Assembly (NCBI RefSeq): GCF_917563915.1
Contig: NZ_CAKJTI010000009.1
Location: 1-64,000, forward strand
From: Bacillus rhizoplanae
Lineage (GTDB): Bacteria > Bacillota > Bacilli > Bacillales > Bacillaceae_G
Direction: 5' to 3'
DNA: 64,000 nucleotides
Shown: in pieces, positions 25,002 through 33,556 of the stretch
How positions within the stretch are numbered: position 1 is the stretch's first letter
How the letters are laid out: every line of letters begins with the position of its first letter
Made by a program: the position numbers and the translations under genes
The notes under the pieces: model-generated
The model's database searches: none
Told to the model about the DNA's origin: nothing
The model's input: the letters and a program-made list of their open reading frames with translations, nothing else

Positions 25002-25616
25002 ATGTTGAAAAAAACGGATCTGCGGATTATTCGGACAAAGAAATTTATATATGATGCTTTTATCAAACTGATAGCGGAAAAGGGATACGATGCTATTACC
25101 ATTCAAGATATCACAGATGAGGCACTCATTAATCGGGCAACATTTTACTCGCATTACAAGGATAAACAAGATTTGTTAACAAAGCTTAGTGAGGATGCAC
25201 TAGGAGAGTTGACAAGTAAGATGGTCCTATATGCCCATGTGCAGGGACATCAAATAGATCTTTCGAAATTCGAGGAAATTTTACAATCCATATTTGAGTG
25301 TATGGTAAAACATGCAGACTTTTATAAAACCATGCTTGGGCCTAATGGCATTCATGATTTTAACCTACAAATGCAGCAGACTATTATGGATAACCTTGAA
25401 CAAAATTTCATTGAGCTTAAAATTGAAGACCATGACTTAGATATTCCAAAGGATATGGTATTGCATTTCATCACTTCCTGTGTTGTTGGGATAGCAATTT
25501 GGTGGCTTCAAAATGACATGAAATATTCACCGAAATATACTGCACAACAATTAGTGAAGCTTATTACGAAAGGACCCTTGTGTGCAGTGGGTTTTACTTT
25601 ATTTAATGAGGGCTAG
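25002..25616 (+). CDS. TetR/AcrR-family regulator
   Basis: A 204-residue TetR-type regulator divergent from the P450 operon. The helix-turn-helix is at residues 12-55 (FIKLIAEKGYDAITIQDITD followed by NRATFYSHYKDKQDLLTKLS). The C-terminal domain has the TetR_C_8/33 look (MLHFITSCVVGIAIWWLQND-type helix). The ribosome site AAGGAG lies 8 nt before the ATG. The 24754-25001 gap holds two copies of ATAACGAACAA (about 24838 and 24981), possible half-sites. No target gene is obvious besides itself. It is unlike the FatR-like neighbour in its C-terminal half. Confidence 0.85.
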   Translation: MLKKTDLRIIRTKKFIYDAFIKLIAEKGYDAITIQDITDEALINRATFYSHYKDKQDLLTKLSEDALGELTSKMVLYAHVQGHQIDLSKFEEILQSIFECMVKHADFYKTMLGPNGIHDFNLQMQQTIMDNLEQNFIELKIEDHDLDIPKDMVLHFITSCVVGIAIWWLQNDMKYSPKYTAQQLVKLITKGPLCAVGFTLFNEG

Positions 25617-25720
25617 AGTTTCGTTTCATCATTTTTCTCCTTATTTTATTTGTCTGTTTATATTTAGTGTAAGGAAAAAATAATCAAACTTTTTTATAAA
25701 AACCAATCTTAAATCTACTA

Positions 25721-25768
25721 GAAAAGCATCTATTTTGATCAATCTTTTTTCAAAATGGATGCTTTTTA
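25721..25768 (+). terminator. terminator after the second TetR gene
   Basis: GAAAAGCATC(T)ATTTTGA pairs with TCAAAATGGATGCTTTTT across a T-rich loop. Confidence 0.75.
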
Positions 25769-25810
25769 TTTATTGTAAAATGCTGGCTTGTGGGGTATTT
25801 TTGATCAAAC

Positions 25811-25917
25811 TTTATTTCAAAGCTACAGTAAGACCCCTTACCTCAAGATTTAGAGTGAATCGAGGAAGATATAGGTGGGGGATGAAAAAACCCCCACTAA
25901 TGGAAGTTTCACTTTAT
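25811..25917 (+). repeat. bcr1 repeat, internally deleted
   Basis: It begins TTTAT with a decayed left end, then CAGTAAGACC and AGATATAGGTGGGGGATG joined to AAAAAACCCCCACTAATGG, ending GTTTCACTTTAT. The middle block with GATTGG is missing. The flanking 25918-26094 holds nothing else that I can support. Confidence 0.88.
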
Positions 25918-26094
25918 TACAATCATAGCGGAAAATGCAGAAGAACTGTTCTGATTTTTGTTGTTTTATCTTAAAAAACATAGTGTTAGCAAGGACTTTC
26001 AACTTTAGCTATCCTTTGTAAAAAATACGTGCAAGAAGTAGAAAAGTTAATTATACTAGTGCTACATTTCATTTTTATTAAAAGAGGGATTCAG

Positions 26095-26556
26095 ATGAAT
26101 ATGAGTAAGAAAATTTTCACACTAATGTTAGCTTTCACTTTGTTTGCCTTACCAACATTTGCACAAGCAAAAACCTATAGTGGCAGTAAATCATCAGTTT
26201 CATCTCATTCTAGTACCGGAGGGATTAGTACTAAAGGCTCGACTTCTGGCAGCAATCGTTCTTCTGATGGGACATATCATTCAGGTTATAAATCTTCGTC
26301 ATCAAATGTGCAATCGAAGAAACCAGCTTCTGTAGATCGTACACCACAGTCACAGCCAGCTCCTAAGAAATCTAGCTTTTGGGGTCATGCAGCATCATTT
26401 GGGGCAGGAGCTTTACTAGGTAGTATGCTACATCCATTTGGAAATCATGGAGTTGGTGGAGTAGGCGGAAGCTTTTTTTCTAGTGGTTTATTAATAGATA
26501 TTCTCATCATTTTAGGAATTGTTTGGATTATACGCCGTATTTTCGCAAGACGTTAA
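26095..26556 (+). CDS. secreted or membrane Ser/Gly-rich protein of unknown function
   Basis: A 153-residue protein. It has a clear signal peptide (KKIFTLMLAFTLFALPTFAQA, cleavage probably after AQA) and a Ser/Gly/Lys-rich low-complexity region (residues 28-90). A Gly/Ala segment (HAASFGAGALLGSMLHPFG) leads to a C-terminal membrane helix ending in positive residues (VWIIRRIFARR). The layout recalls the N-terminal part of Tim44-like proteins of Bacillus, but the lipid-binding domain is absent. It lies 15 nt ahead of a DUF2653 gene and is probably co-transcribed. Function unknown. Confidence 0.7.
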   Translation: MNMSKKIFTLMLAFTLFALPTFAQAKTYSGSKSSVSSHSSTGGISTKGSTSGSNRSSDGTYHSGYKSSSSNVQSKKPASVDRTPQSQPAPKKSSFWGHAASFGAGALLGSMLHPFGNHGVGGVGGSFFSSGLLIDILIILGIVWIIRRIFARR

Positions 26557-26571
26557 GAAGGAGAGACAACG

Positions 26572-26868
26572 ATGAAGATTTATTTTACTGAACAGGATAT
26601 AGTTGATGCGGTTTGTGTACACGCGGCCTCTATACATGCGTATCGTCCGGAGCAAATTGATGTTGATTTACAGTTTCATCCGAATAGAGGGTTTGGCGCC
26701 AGTGCTCGTTTACCGTACCGAACTGTAGAGCTTGGTGAGCAGGAGTTAATCGATGCAATTGCATTTTATCTAAGGGAATATCACAACTTTATTCCGGAGA
26801 GTTTGCGTATTGATTTACAATTTCATGAGCAAACAGGATTTGCAGCGGATATCGAGGTGGCGTAAATA
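26572..26868 (+). CDS. YxcD-type DUF2653 protein
   Basis: A 98-codon gene including the stop, encoding a small cytoplasmic protein with the look of the YxcD/DUF2653 family. Two internally similar halves are visible: DVDLQFHPNRGFGASA and RIDLQFHEQTGFAADI, each preceded by a helix (YFTEQDIVDAVCVHAA; GEQELIDAIAFYLRE). The protein therefore appears to be an internal duplication. The ribosome site AAGGAGAGA precedes the ATG. It is coupled to the upstream membrane protein gene. No function is known. Confidence 0.75.
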
Positions 26869-26983
26869 AGAAAACCTTCCGTAAGTTAAGTTACTTTAGA
26901 AATATTGTATGAAAAATGCTATTTTACGGAATGAATAGATAGAAATGAAAAAGTAAATTGATTATAGTACATGAAACATGTTT

Positions 26984-27019
26984 AAAAGACTAGCGTCTAA
27001 ATAGACGCTAGTCTTTTAT
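26984..27019 (+). terminator. terminator after the DUF2653 gene
   Basis: AAAAGACTAGCGTCTA and TAGACGCTAGTCTTTT form a near-perfect 16-bp stem followed by ATTTTA. Confidence 0.88.
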
Positions 27020-27113
27020 TTTAGTAACATCTTTTTAGTTTGAAAATTGAGATATTAATAGAGTCTCTCTATAATATGAATTAACTTTTATAATTAGAAA
27101 GAAGGAAATACAT

Positions 27114-27818
27114 ATGAGAAGGACGCTTGTGATAAGTGATGTTCATGGCGAATTAGAGAGATTTGAAAAGTTATTAGAAAAAGTAGAATACAATCCAAAA
27201 GAGGATCGACTCATTTTGCTGGGAGATTATGTAGATCGTGGTCTTAATGCTAAAAAGGTAATTGAAAAAGTAATGCGATTAAAAGAAGCTGGTGCACTAG
27301 TCTTAAAAGGTAATCATGAAGATATGATGATAAAAGCTTTAACGACAGAGGAAGAAAAATTTTGGAATCATTGGGTAAAGAGAAATGGAGGGGATCAAAC
27401 GTTACATAGCTACGGTTTTTCTGAAAGTGATATTGCTGTAAATGAAGAGAAGTTCATAAGACCACAGTTACATTCTGAAGTGTTAGAACAACATTTAGAA
27501 TTTATAAAAAGGTTAGACCACTATATTGAAACAGATGAGTATATTTTTGTTCATGCGGGTGTGCAACCAATGACACCTGTTTCTGAAACAGATGCGCATA
27601 CATTGATGTGGATTAGAAATGAGTTTCATAATGGATATAATGGTGAAAAAACTGTTGTCTTTGGGCATACAGAAACGAAAATTCTTCACGGGGATAACGA
27701 GAATTTTGGCGTGTATTTTGGTGAAAATCGTATCATTGGTATTGATGGAGGGGCTGTATACGGCGGCCAGCTGAACTGTTTAGAATTGCCAAGTCAAAAA
27801 GTATATTCTGTGAAATAA
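27114..27818 (+). CDS. calcineurin-like metallophosphatase
   Basis: A 234-residue protein of the bacterial PPP-type family (Ser/Thr phosphatase PrpE or symmetrical diadenosine-tetraphosphatase type). All metal motifs are visible: DVHGE near the N-terminus, GDYVDRG, GNHEDM, a later HAG (FVHAGVQP) and GHTET near the C-terminus. It is cytoplasmic and expected to bind two metal ions. The choice between protein, Ap4A and other phosphate substrates cannot be made from sequence. Single-gene unit with ribosome site GAAGGAAA and a downstream hairpin. Confidence 0.88.
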   Translation: MRRTLVISDVHGELERFEKLLEKVEYNPKEDRLILLGDYVDRGLNAKKVIEKVMRLKEAGALVLKGNHEDMMIKALTTEEEKFWNHWVKRNGGDQTLHSYGFSESDIAVNEEKFIRPQLHSEVLEQHLEFIKRLDHYIETDEYIFVHAGVQPMTPVSETDAHTLMWIRNEFHNGYNGEKTVVFGHTETKILHGDNENFGVYFGENRIIGIDGGAVYGGQLNCLELPSQKVYSVK

Positions 27819-27856
27819 GAAAGATTTCCTATACAAACGAGCTAATGTAGGGGAAA

Positions 27857-27904
27857 AGAGGAGATAAGGGATCAAAACAATGATGAAATCTTATCTCTTT
27901 TTTA
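27857..27904 (+). terminator. terminator after the metallophosphatase gene
   Basis: GAGATAAG and CTTATCTC pair across a 21-nt loop and are followed by TTTTTT. Confidence 0.7.
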
Positions 27905-27940
27905 GTTGATTGTATTATTCATAATGAATACTCCTCGCTT

Positions 27941-28131
27941 CATTATTTGTTTAATTCCATTACTCCATTTTTTCCGTTTATAAGAACCCGGATTATTGCA
28001 GCCACAATTTCTACCATTTTTTCATCTCTTATCTTTCCTTGTTTTTCGTTTCATTTCTTACTTTTAGTATAGTGAAAAGCTCATTTCGTAACTATTGAAT
28101 TAAGTAGCGTAAGGATTACGTTGTTGTAAAG
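27941..28131. repeat. 191-bp paralogous segment, copy A
   Basis: This segment aligns over its whole length with 34938-35128. Shared blocks include CATTATTTG, TTCATCTCTTATCT, TCCTTGTTTTT, TTTCATTTCTTACTTTTAG, TATAGT and GAACTATTGAATTA-type sequence. It lies directly upstream of the ABC-exporter operon. Confidence 0.85.
27943..28017 (-). pseudogene. micro-ORF copy A (24 codons, frameshifted start)
   Basis: The minus-strand frame from the ATG at 28017 encodes a 24-residue peptide ending N-G-K-N-G-V-M-E-L-N-K, closely similar to the peptide of copy B. The upstream ATG at 28025, which keeps the GGAAAG-type ribosome site, is out of frame because of a 1-nt deletion (ATG AAA AAA TGG TAG). The copy is probably broken or starts internally. 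Confidence 0.45.
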
Positions 28132-28250
28132 AATGAGGTTTAAAGGAATGAAACTAGCAAATTAAAAAATTTATTTTTATTAAGGGAATTTTAAGGAATG
28201 GATTCGATAATAAGTCTTACTTAATGAAGCATAGGAAAGGAGAAACAATT

Positions 28251-29210
28251 TTGAAAAAGTGGATTAGTATTTTAGGGATTCTTACCATTGTACTTGGTGC
28301 AGGGGCTTGGTATGTATTTAAGGATAAATCGCAACCAGTGATGAATCAAGCAGTAAGTGTGGCAGTTCAAAAAGGGAAACTAGATGTGAAAGTAAAGGGT
28401 TCTGGTTCTACTCAATCTATGACAAATGAAGATATTACAGCAGACTCAAATAAAGTAGTTGAGTCAGTATTAGTCTCAGCAAATGATGTAGTGAAAAAAG
28501 GACAGGAGTTAATTACATTTACAGATGGGAGTGATTCAATTGTAGCACCAGCTGATGGAACGATTACATCTATACCAGTGCAAGCTGGAGATCGTGTAAC
28601 GAGTGGGAAGGCTGTTGCTCATATTACAAACTACGGTGATTTAGAAACAGTTATTCAAGTTGATGAATTAGATATTCCAAAAGTACAGGTTGGACAAAGT
28701 GTAACATTAAAAGTGAATTCATTTCCAGATACAACCTATACAGGAAAGGTAACAGATGTAGCGAAGGAAGGAACAGTTTCTAATGGTGTATCCTCCTTTA
28801 ATGTAACGATTCATATTGATAATCCAAAAGATGTGAAAATTGGAATGACAACAGAAGCTAGCATTTTGACTGATAGTAAAGACAATGTTCTATATGTTCC
28901 AGTAGAAGCAGTTCATACAAGAGGAGATCAAAAATTTGTTTTTGTTCAATCCTCAGCATCTTCTTCTAATGGAAAGACAAATATGCAGCAAAAAGTTGTT
29001 AAAGCAGGTATTCATAATGAAGATTCCGTAGAAATTACGGAAGGGTTGCAAGAGGGAGAACATATTCAATTGCCTATGGCTGCACAAGGAAATGGAGCGA
29101 ATAACTACAATAATAAACAAAGAGGCTTCATGATGTCTTCAGGTGGAGGCATGGGAGGAGGCTTCGGCGGCGGAGGTATGAATAGAAATAGAGCTGGAGG
29201 GAGAGGGTGA
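28251..29210 (+). CDS. membrane-fusion subunit of an ABC exporter (MacA/YknX-like)
   Basis: A 319-residue periplasmic-adaptor-type protein that links an ABC permease to the cell exterior. It has an N-terminal membrane anchor (ISILGILTIVLGAGAWYVF), a biotin/lipoyl-like hybrid domain (IVAPADGTITSIPVQAGDRV), a beta-barrel region and a C-terminal MP-like domain. A Gly/Met/Asn-rich tail (residues about 290-319) is unusual. The start is the TTG at 28251, 8 nt after AAAGGAG; an ATG at 28224 lies upstream of that site. It is followed directly by the ATPase gene, giving the YknX-YknY-YknZ order. Substrate unknown; peptides or antimicrobials are typical of the family. Confidence 0.88.
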   Translation: MKKWISILGILTIVLGAGAWYVFKDKSQPVMNQAVSVAVQKGKLDVKVKGSGSTQSMTNEDITADSNKVVESVLVSANDVVKKGQELITFTDGSDSIVAPADGTITSIPVQAGDRVTSGKAVAHITNYGDLETVIQVDELDIPKVQVGQSVTLKVNSFPDTTYTGKVTDVAKEGTVSNGVSSFNVTIHIDNPKDVKIGMTTEASILTDSKDNVLYVPVEAVHTRGDQKFVFVQSSASSSNGKTNMQQKVVKAGIHNEDSVEITEGLQEGEHIQLPMAAQGNGANNYNNKQRGFMMSSGGGMGGGFGGGGMNRNRAGGRG

Positions 29211-29212
29211 GA

Positions 29213-29947
29213 ATGAAACCGATTATTGAGATTCAGAATATGACCAAATCATATGAGATGGGCGGCGAAATTGTACGTGCACTCGATAATGTTTCTCTTA
29301 CAATCTATGAAGGTGATTTTCTCTCCATTATTGGCCCTTCTGGATCAGGAAAATCTACGTTTATGAATATGATTGGTTGCTTAGACCGTCCAGATGATGG
29401 ACAGTATCTATTGGATGGAGATGCAGTAGATAAACTGAATGATAATCAACTAGCCACAATTCGAAACGAAAAAATTGGTTTTATCTTTCAAAACTTTAAT
29501 TTGCTAACGAAATTAACAGCAATTGAAAACGTTGAACTTCCGCTTTTATATCGGGGAATAAGTACAAAAGAAAGAACAAATACCGCGTATAGCTGTTTAG
29601 AAAAAGTTGGGTTGCAAGGGAGAGCTCATCATTTGCCTAGTCAATTGTCAGGTGGACAGCAGCAGCGCGTTGCAATTGCACGCGCTTTAGTTGGAAACCC
29701 ACCAATCTTATTAGCCGATGAGCCGACAGGAGCATTAGATAGCAAAACAAGTGAAGAAATTATTGGGGTAATGAAAGAGCTGCATGTGCAGGGACATACA
29801 ATTATTTTAATTACGCACGATTTAGAAGTAGCAAAACAAGCAAACCGAATTGTTCGTATACAAGATGGACAATTGTTTGAAAGTAGAGGTGAGTACATTG
29901 GGGCTAATACAATCCATCAAAATGGCAATGCGCAGTATCAAAGGTAA
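29213..29947 (+). CDS. ABC transporter ATP-binding protein (MacB/YknY-like)
   Basis: A 244-residue cytoplasmic ATPase of the LolD/MacB group. It has Walker A GPSGSGKS (about residue 45), Q-loop FQNFNLL, signature LSGGQQQR, Walker B ILLADEPTGALD and a switch His in LITHD. The start is the ATG at 29213 within GGAGGGAGAGGG-led sequence, 2 nt after the membrane-fusion gene. Its 3' end overlaps the permease gene by 50 nt, so translation is likely coupled. Confidence 0.93.
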   Translation: MKPIIEIQNMTKSYEMGGEIVRALDNVSLTIYEGDFLSIIGPSGSGKSTFMNMIGCLDRPDDGQYLLDGDAVDKLNDNQLATIRNEKIGFIFQNFNLLTKLTAIENVELPLLYRGISTKERTNTAYSCLEKVGLQGRAHHLPSQLSGGQQQRVAIARALVGNPPILLADEPTGALDSKTSEEIIGVMKELHVQGHTIILITHDLEVAKQANRIVRIQDGQLFESRGEYIGANTIHQNGNAQYQR

Positions 29948-31067
29948 TAAACTACGAGCATTTTTAACGATGCTAGGCATTATTATTGGTGTTTCGTCTG
30001 TTATTGTACTTGTCTCAATTGGTCAAGGCTCAAGTCAAGCTGTAACAAATCAAATTAATAGTTTAGGTACGAATTTGTTAACGATAAATATGATGGGATC
30101 TGACGCGATAAAACTTACTGAACAAGATATTGCAAAGTTTCAAAAGATTGATGGGATAAAAGAAATGTCTCCCGTTGTTTCGGGACGAGTTACTGTAAAA
30201 AATGGGACGCTTTCAACACAAGTATCACTTACTGGAACAAATAGTTCTTATCAGCAAGTACGCGATATGAAAATCAACGAAGGTCGTTTCTTATCAGATA
30301 TGGATGTAGAATATAGACAAAAAGTCATTGTACTTGGTGCGAATACAGCACAAAATTTATTTGGATTTGAAAATCCAGTTGGAAAAGATGTACAAGTAAA
30401 TGGTAGCTCTTTTAAAATAGTAGGTGTACTTGCCTCAAAAGGTGGTTCTATGGGACAAAGCGGTGATGATGTTATTATTATGCCGCTGAGTACAGCGCAG
30501 CGAATTGTAAAGAATACCAGTATACAGACAGTGTATGTACAAGTAAGCAGTGAGGAAAAACTAAATACTGTCATGGCACAAATTGAAAATAAATTAGCTG
30601 GAATGTTCCCGAATAAGCAAGATAACTACAGCGTATTTAATCAAAAAGATTTAGTAGATACGATGAGTTCGGTAACAGGTACAATGACGATGATGCTTGG
30701 AGGAATTGCTTGCATTTCTTTATTAGTTGGCGGGATCGGAATTATGAATATTATGCTTGTATCTGTTTCAGAACGAACGAAAGAAATTGGCATTCGTAAA
30801 GCAATTGGGGCGAAAAGAAAAGATATTTTACTACAATTTCTGATTGAAGCAGTAGTACTAAGTTCACTTGGAGGATTAATCGGAATGGGAATAGGGCTCT
30901 TGGTTGCAAAGATTCTTTCCGTGGCAACAGGTATGACGATTGCTTATTCTGTTCCTGTTATATTGCTTGCATTTTTATTTTCCTTATTAGTAGGAGTTGG
31001 ATTTGGGGTATTTCCAGCCAATAAAGCATCGAAACTGCATCCTATTCAAGCACTTCGATATGAATAG
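29898..31067 (+). CDS. ABC transporter permease, FtsX/MacB type
   Basis: A 389-residue permease. One membrane helix near the N-terminus is followed by a large extracytoplasmic MacB-PCD domain. Three helices follow in the C-terminal FtsX domain, with the conserved GGIGIMNIMLVSVSERTKEI and GIRKAIGAKRKDIL. The best start is the TTG at 29898, 7 nt after AGAGGTG, which gives M-G-L-I-Q-S-I-K. The open frame continues further upstream. It completes a three-gene exporter and is followed by a hairpin and a decayed bcr1 before the two-component genes. Confidence 0.9.
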   Translation: MGLIQSIKMAMRSIKGNKLRAFLTMLGIIIGVSSVIVLVSIGQGSSQAVTNQINSLGTNLLTINMMGSDAIKLTEQDIAKFQKIDGIKEMSPVVSGRVTVKNGTLSTQVSLTGTNSSYQQVRDMKINEGRFLSDMDVEYRQKVIVLGANTAQNLFGFENPVGKDVQVNGSSFKIVGVLASKGGSMGQSGDDVIIMPLSTAQRIVKNTSIQTVYVQVSSEEKLNTVMAQIENKLAGMFPNKQDNYSVFNQKDLVDTMSSVTGTMTMMLGGIACISLLVGGIGIMNIMLVSVSERTKEIGIRKAIGAKRKDILLQFLIEAVVLSSLGGLIGMGIGLLVAKILSVATGMTIAYSVPVILLAFLFSLLVGVGFGVFPANKASKLHPIQALRYE

Positions 31068-31101
31068 AACATGTTATCGGCAGTATTCTTGCCTAGAAAT
31101 T

Positions 31102-31133
31102 GAAGCGATCGCATAATGCGGCCGCTTTCTTTT
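31102..31133 (+). terminator. terminator of the exporter genes
   Basis: AAGCG(A)TCGC and GCGGCCGCTT pair and are followed by a CTTTT run. The stem is imperfect. Confidence 0.6.
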
Positions 31134-31139
31134 GCTAGT

Positions 31140-31287
31140 ATAAAGTGAAATTTCCAATAGCGATTTTTTCCCCTTACTGATTAGCATCATCAATTGGACT
31201 TTTACGGACAGTTATCGTCCACCTATCTTCCTTGTTTTTTAGAATTACGAGGTGAAAGTCTTATTGTTCGTGAATAACGGAAGAAAA
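31140..31287 (-). repeat. decayed bcr1 copy between exporter and response-regulator genes
   Basis: It aligns along its length with minus-oriented bcr1: ATAAAGTGAAATTTCC, CAATTGGACTTTTACGGACA, GTTATCGTCCACCTATCTTC, GAGGTGAAAGTCTTATTG and a terminal GGAAGAAA in place of GGATAAA. Many substitutions mark it as an old insertion. Its end touches the ribosome site of the next gene. Confidence 0.7.
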
Positions 31288-31308
31288 AATAAGAGGTGAA
31301 GAAGTGAG

Positions 31309-31980
31309 ATGCGTTTATTAGTTGTGGAAGATCATCCTCCATTATTGGAGTCAATTACACAAATTTTACGAAATGAATTTGAAGTAGATACGGCAAAAAA
31401 TGGTGAGGAAGGATTATTTCTAGCATTGCAAAATATTTATGATGCAATTCTTCTAGATGTGATGCTTCCAGAGATGGATGGATTTGAAGTAATTCAGCGG
31501 ATTCGAAGTAAAAACATTCAAACGCCTGTTTTATTCCTTACTGCAAAAGACTCTTTGGAAGATCGGGTAAAAGGGTTGGACTTTGGCGGAGATGATTATT
31601 TAGTGAAACCGTTTCAGGCGCCAGAACTTCAAGCGAGAATTCGTGCTTTATTAAGAAGGAGCGGGAGCTTAACAACCAATCAAACGATTCAGTACCGTGG
31701 TATTGAGTTGTTTGGAAAAGAGAAAGATATTCAAGTGGATGAGGTACCTATAAAATTAACGTTAAAGCAATATGAACTATTAGAATATCTGATTCAAAAT
31801 AGTGGGAAGATTTTAATGCGTGAACAAATTTTTGATAGAGTATGGGGATTTAATTCTGATACAACAGTAGCCATTGTAGAGGTATATGTGCATCATTTGC
31901 GAAAGAAGCTGGAGCCATTTGGCTATCATAAAGATATTCAAACTATACGTGGTATTGGATATATCTTAAAAGAACAATGA
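31309..31980 (+). CDS. OmpR-family response regulator
   Basis: A 223-residue two-domain regulator. The receiver has acidic residues E7 and D8, phospho-acceptor Asp50 (LLDVMLPEMDG), a Thr in LFLTAKD and Lys in LVKPF. The C-terminal winged helix ends in the typical TIRGIGYIL. The ribosome site GAGGTGAAG precedes the ATG. Its stop overlaps the kinase start (ATGA), so the pair is translationally coupled. The adjacent ABC exporter is the likely target, an inference from position. Confidence 0.93.
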   Translation: MRLLVVEDHPPLLESITQILRNEFEVDTAKNGEEGLFLALQNIYDAILLDVMLPEMDGFEVIQRIRSKNIQTPVLFLTAKDSLEDRVKGLDFGGDDYLVKPFQAPELQARIRALLRRSGSLTTNQTIQYRGIELFGKEKDIQVDEVPIKLTLKQYELLEYLIQNSGKILMREQIFDRVWGFNSDTTVAIVEVYVHHLRKKLEPFGYHKDIQTIRGIGYILKEQ

Positions 31981-33314
31981 GACAACATAGCATGTTTCAA
32001 AAGACACGCATTCAACTTACGATTTTGAATTCATTAGTATTTATTGTGTTAATTGGTATGTTAGGAAGTGTTATTTATTCATATACACATAAACGGCTAT
32101 ACGAAGGAATAGATGATTCAATAGATAGATTTATTAAGAAACAAGAAAAAGAAGACAAGTCTATTCCAAGTCATTTTGATTTTAACAAAGACCTGCATAT
32201 TGGCGATTCTCGGATTATCGTTTTAAAATGGGATGAAAAGAATCAACTGGTAGGGATGGAACCACGATTTCTAGATCCAAGCTTTTTTGAGAGAAATCAA
32301 TCTAAATTATTTCCTAAAACATTTGGAGAACGGCAGGATATAGAGGTAGAAGGTGTAAACTTTCGGATGATTGCAGCTCAAGGAAATACGGATTTAGGGA
32401 AAGTCACGTTTCAAGTATTGAGGGAAATAAACCCTGAAAAGGAAATGCTGCATACACTTCTACTTATTCTTGTAATTGGATGCAGTATAGGAAGTATATG
32501 TGCGGTGGGAATTGGCTTTTTTTTAGCTGGTAGGGCGCTTGTACCAATTAAGAATGCTTGGCATAAACAGCAGCAGTTTGTTTCAGATGCTTCACATGAA
32601 TTACGAACTCCTTTAGCAGTGATTCAATCTAAAGCGGATGTATTGTTTCAATCTCCTACTGCAACAATAGAAGATAAGGCGATGGATATTTCAACTATAT
32701 CAAAGGAATGCCGACGCTTATCCAAACTAGTTGCAAACTTACTAACATTAGCACGTTCTGATTCAGATCAAATTGAAATGGACAAGAAAACTTTTGCATT
32801 AGATAAATTGCTAAGTGAAATTGTAAATCCTTATTCAGAAATTGCTTTGTATGAAGAAAAAACAATTACGTTAGATGTCGTTCCTTCTATTTTGTTTATG
32901 GGAGATAAAGAGCGTATTCATCAATTAATTGTAATTTTATTAGATAATGCGATGAAGTATACAAATGCAGGTGGAAGTATTAATGTATCTTGCTCTGAAA
33001 CAACAAATGGGATTGTAATCCAAGTAAAAGATGATGGTGTTGGCATCGTTGAAGAAGATATCCCAAAAATTTTCGATCGTTTTTATCAAGGTGATAAAGC
33101 AAGGGCGGCATCAAATGGAGCTGGATTAGGTCTGTCTATTGCAACCTGGATTGTTGAGAAGCATTACGGGAAAATAAAAGTGTATAGCAAAATTGGAGAA
33201 GGTACTTGTTTTGAAATTGTATTTCCAAAGAATCAAAAAGTACGAAATATTTATCCCGCATTAACGGGCAGTAAGACCCCACCCTCAAGATTGAGAGAGA
33301 AGCGAAGAAGATAG
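31977..33314 (+). CDS. sensor histidine kinase with a bcr1-encoded C-terminal tail
   Basis: A 445-residue membrane kinase. Two membrane helices (residues about 13-35 and 160-190) bracket an extracytoplasmic sensor loop of about 120 residues. The HisKA domain carries His207 in SDASHELRTPL, and the ATPase domain has an N box (LLDNAMKYT) and G boxes (DDGVGI, GAGLGLSI). Family homology ends near FEIVFPKNQKVRN. The last 20 or so residues (N-I-Y-P-A-L-T-G-S-K-T-P-P-S and on) are translated from the bcr1 element beginning at 33250, which supplies the stop. Coupled to the upstream response regulator. Confidence 0.92.
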   Translation: MRQHSMFQKTRIQLTILNSLVFIVLIGMLGSVIYSYTHKRLYEGIDDSIDRFIKKQEKEDKSIPSHFDFNKDLHIGDSRIIVLKWDEKNQLVGMEPRFLDPSFFERNQSKLFPKTFGERQDIEVEGVNFRMIAAQGNTDLGKVTFQVLREINPEKEMLHTLLLILVIGCSIGSICAVGIGFFLAGRALVPIKNAWHKQQQFVSDASHELRTPLAVIQSKADVLFQSPTATIEDKAMDISTISKECRRLSKLVANLLTLARSDSDQIEMDKKTFALDKLLSEIVNPYSEIALYEEKTITLDVVPSILFMGDKERIHQLIVILLDNAMKYTNAGGSINVSCSETTNGIVIQVKDDGVGIVEEDIPKIFDRFYQGDKARAASNGAGLGLSIATWIVEKHYGKIKVYSKIGEGTCFEIVFPKNQKVRNIYPALTGSKTPPSRLREKRRR

Positions 33315-33406
33315 GTGGGGGATAACTGCCCGTAAAAGCCCGATTGGTGAGAGCTTTCCATCAGTGGGGGATGAAAAAAACCCCACTGATGGAAGTTTCA
33401 CTTTAT
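33250..33406 (+). repeat. bcr1 repeat, full length, overlapping a kinase gene end
   Basis: A 157-bp element bounded by TTTAT at both ends. It has the GAGAGC central variant. Its first 65 bp are read as the C-terminus of the histidine kinase. Confidence 0.95.
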
Positions 33407-33426
33407 ATGAAAGAAAAATAGGCGAT

Positions 33427-33467
33427 TAAAAAGACGATCTTGTTTTATACAGGGTCGTCTTTTTTTA
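33427..33467 (+). terminator. terminator after the two-component operon
   Basis: AAAAAGACGA and TCGTCTTTTTTT pair across a loop of about 17 nt. It probably belonged to the kinase gene before bcr1 came between them. Confidence 0.8.
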
Positions 33468-33556
33468 AGGGAAAGTTAAGAAATTTTTTTCATAATCAAT
33501 ATATACCTCATGATGAATTACAAATGATAAATGGTGAAAAAAGAAGGGAGAACAAA

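Noticed and set aside
25735-25974. Plus ORF of 79 codons
   Set aside because: It is made of a terminator arm and bcr1 sequence with no ribosome site.
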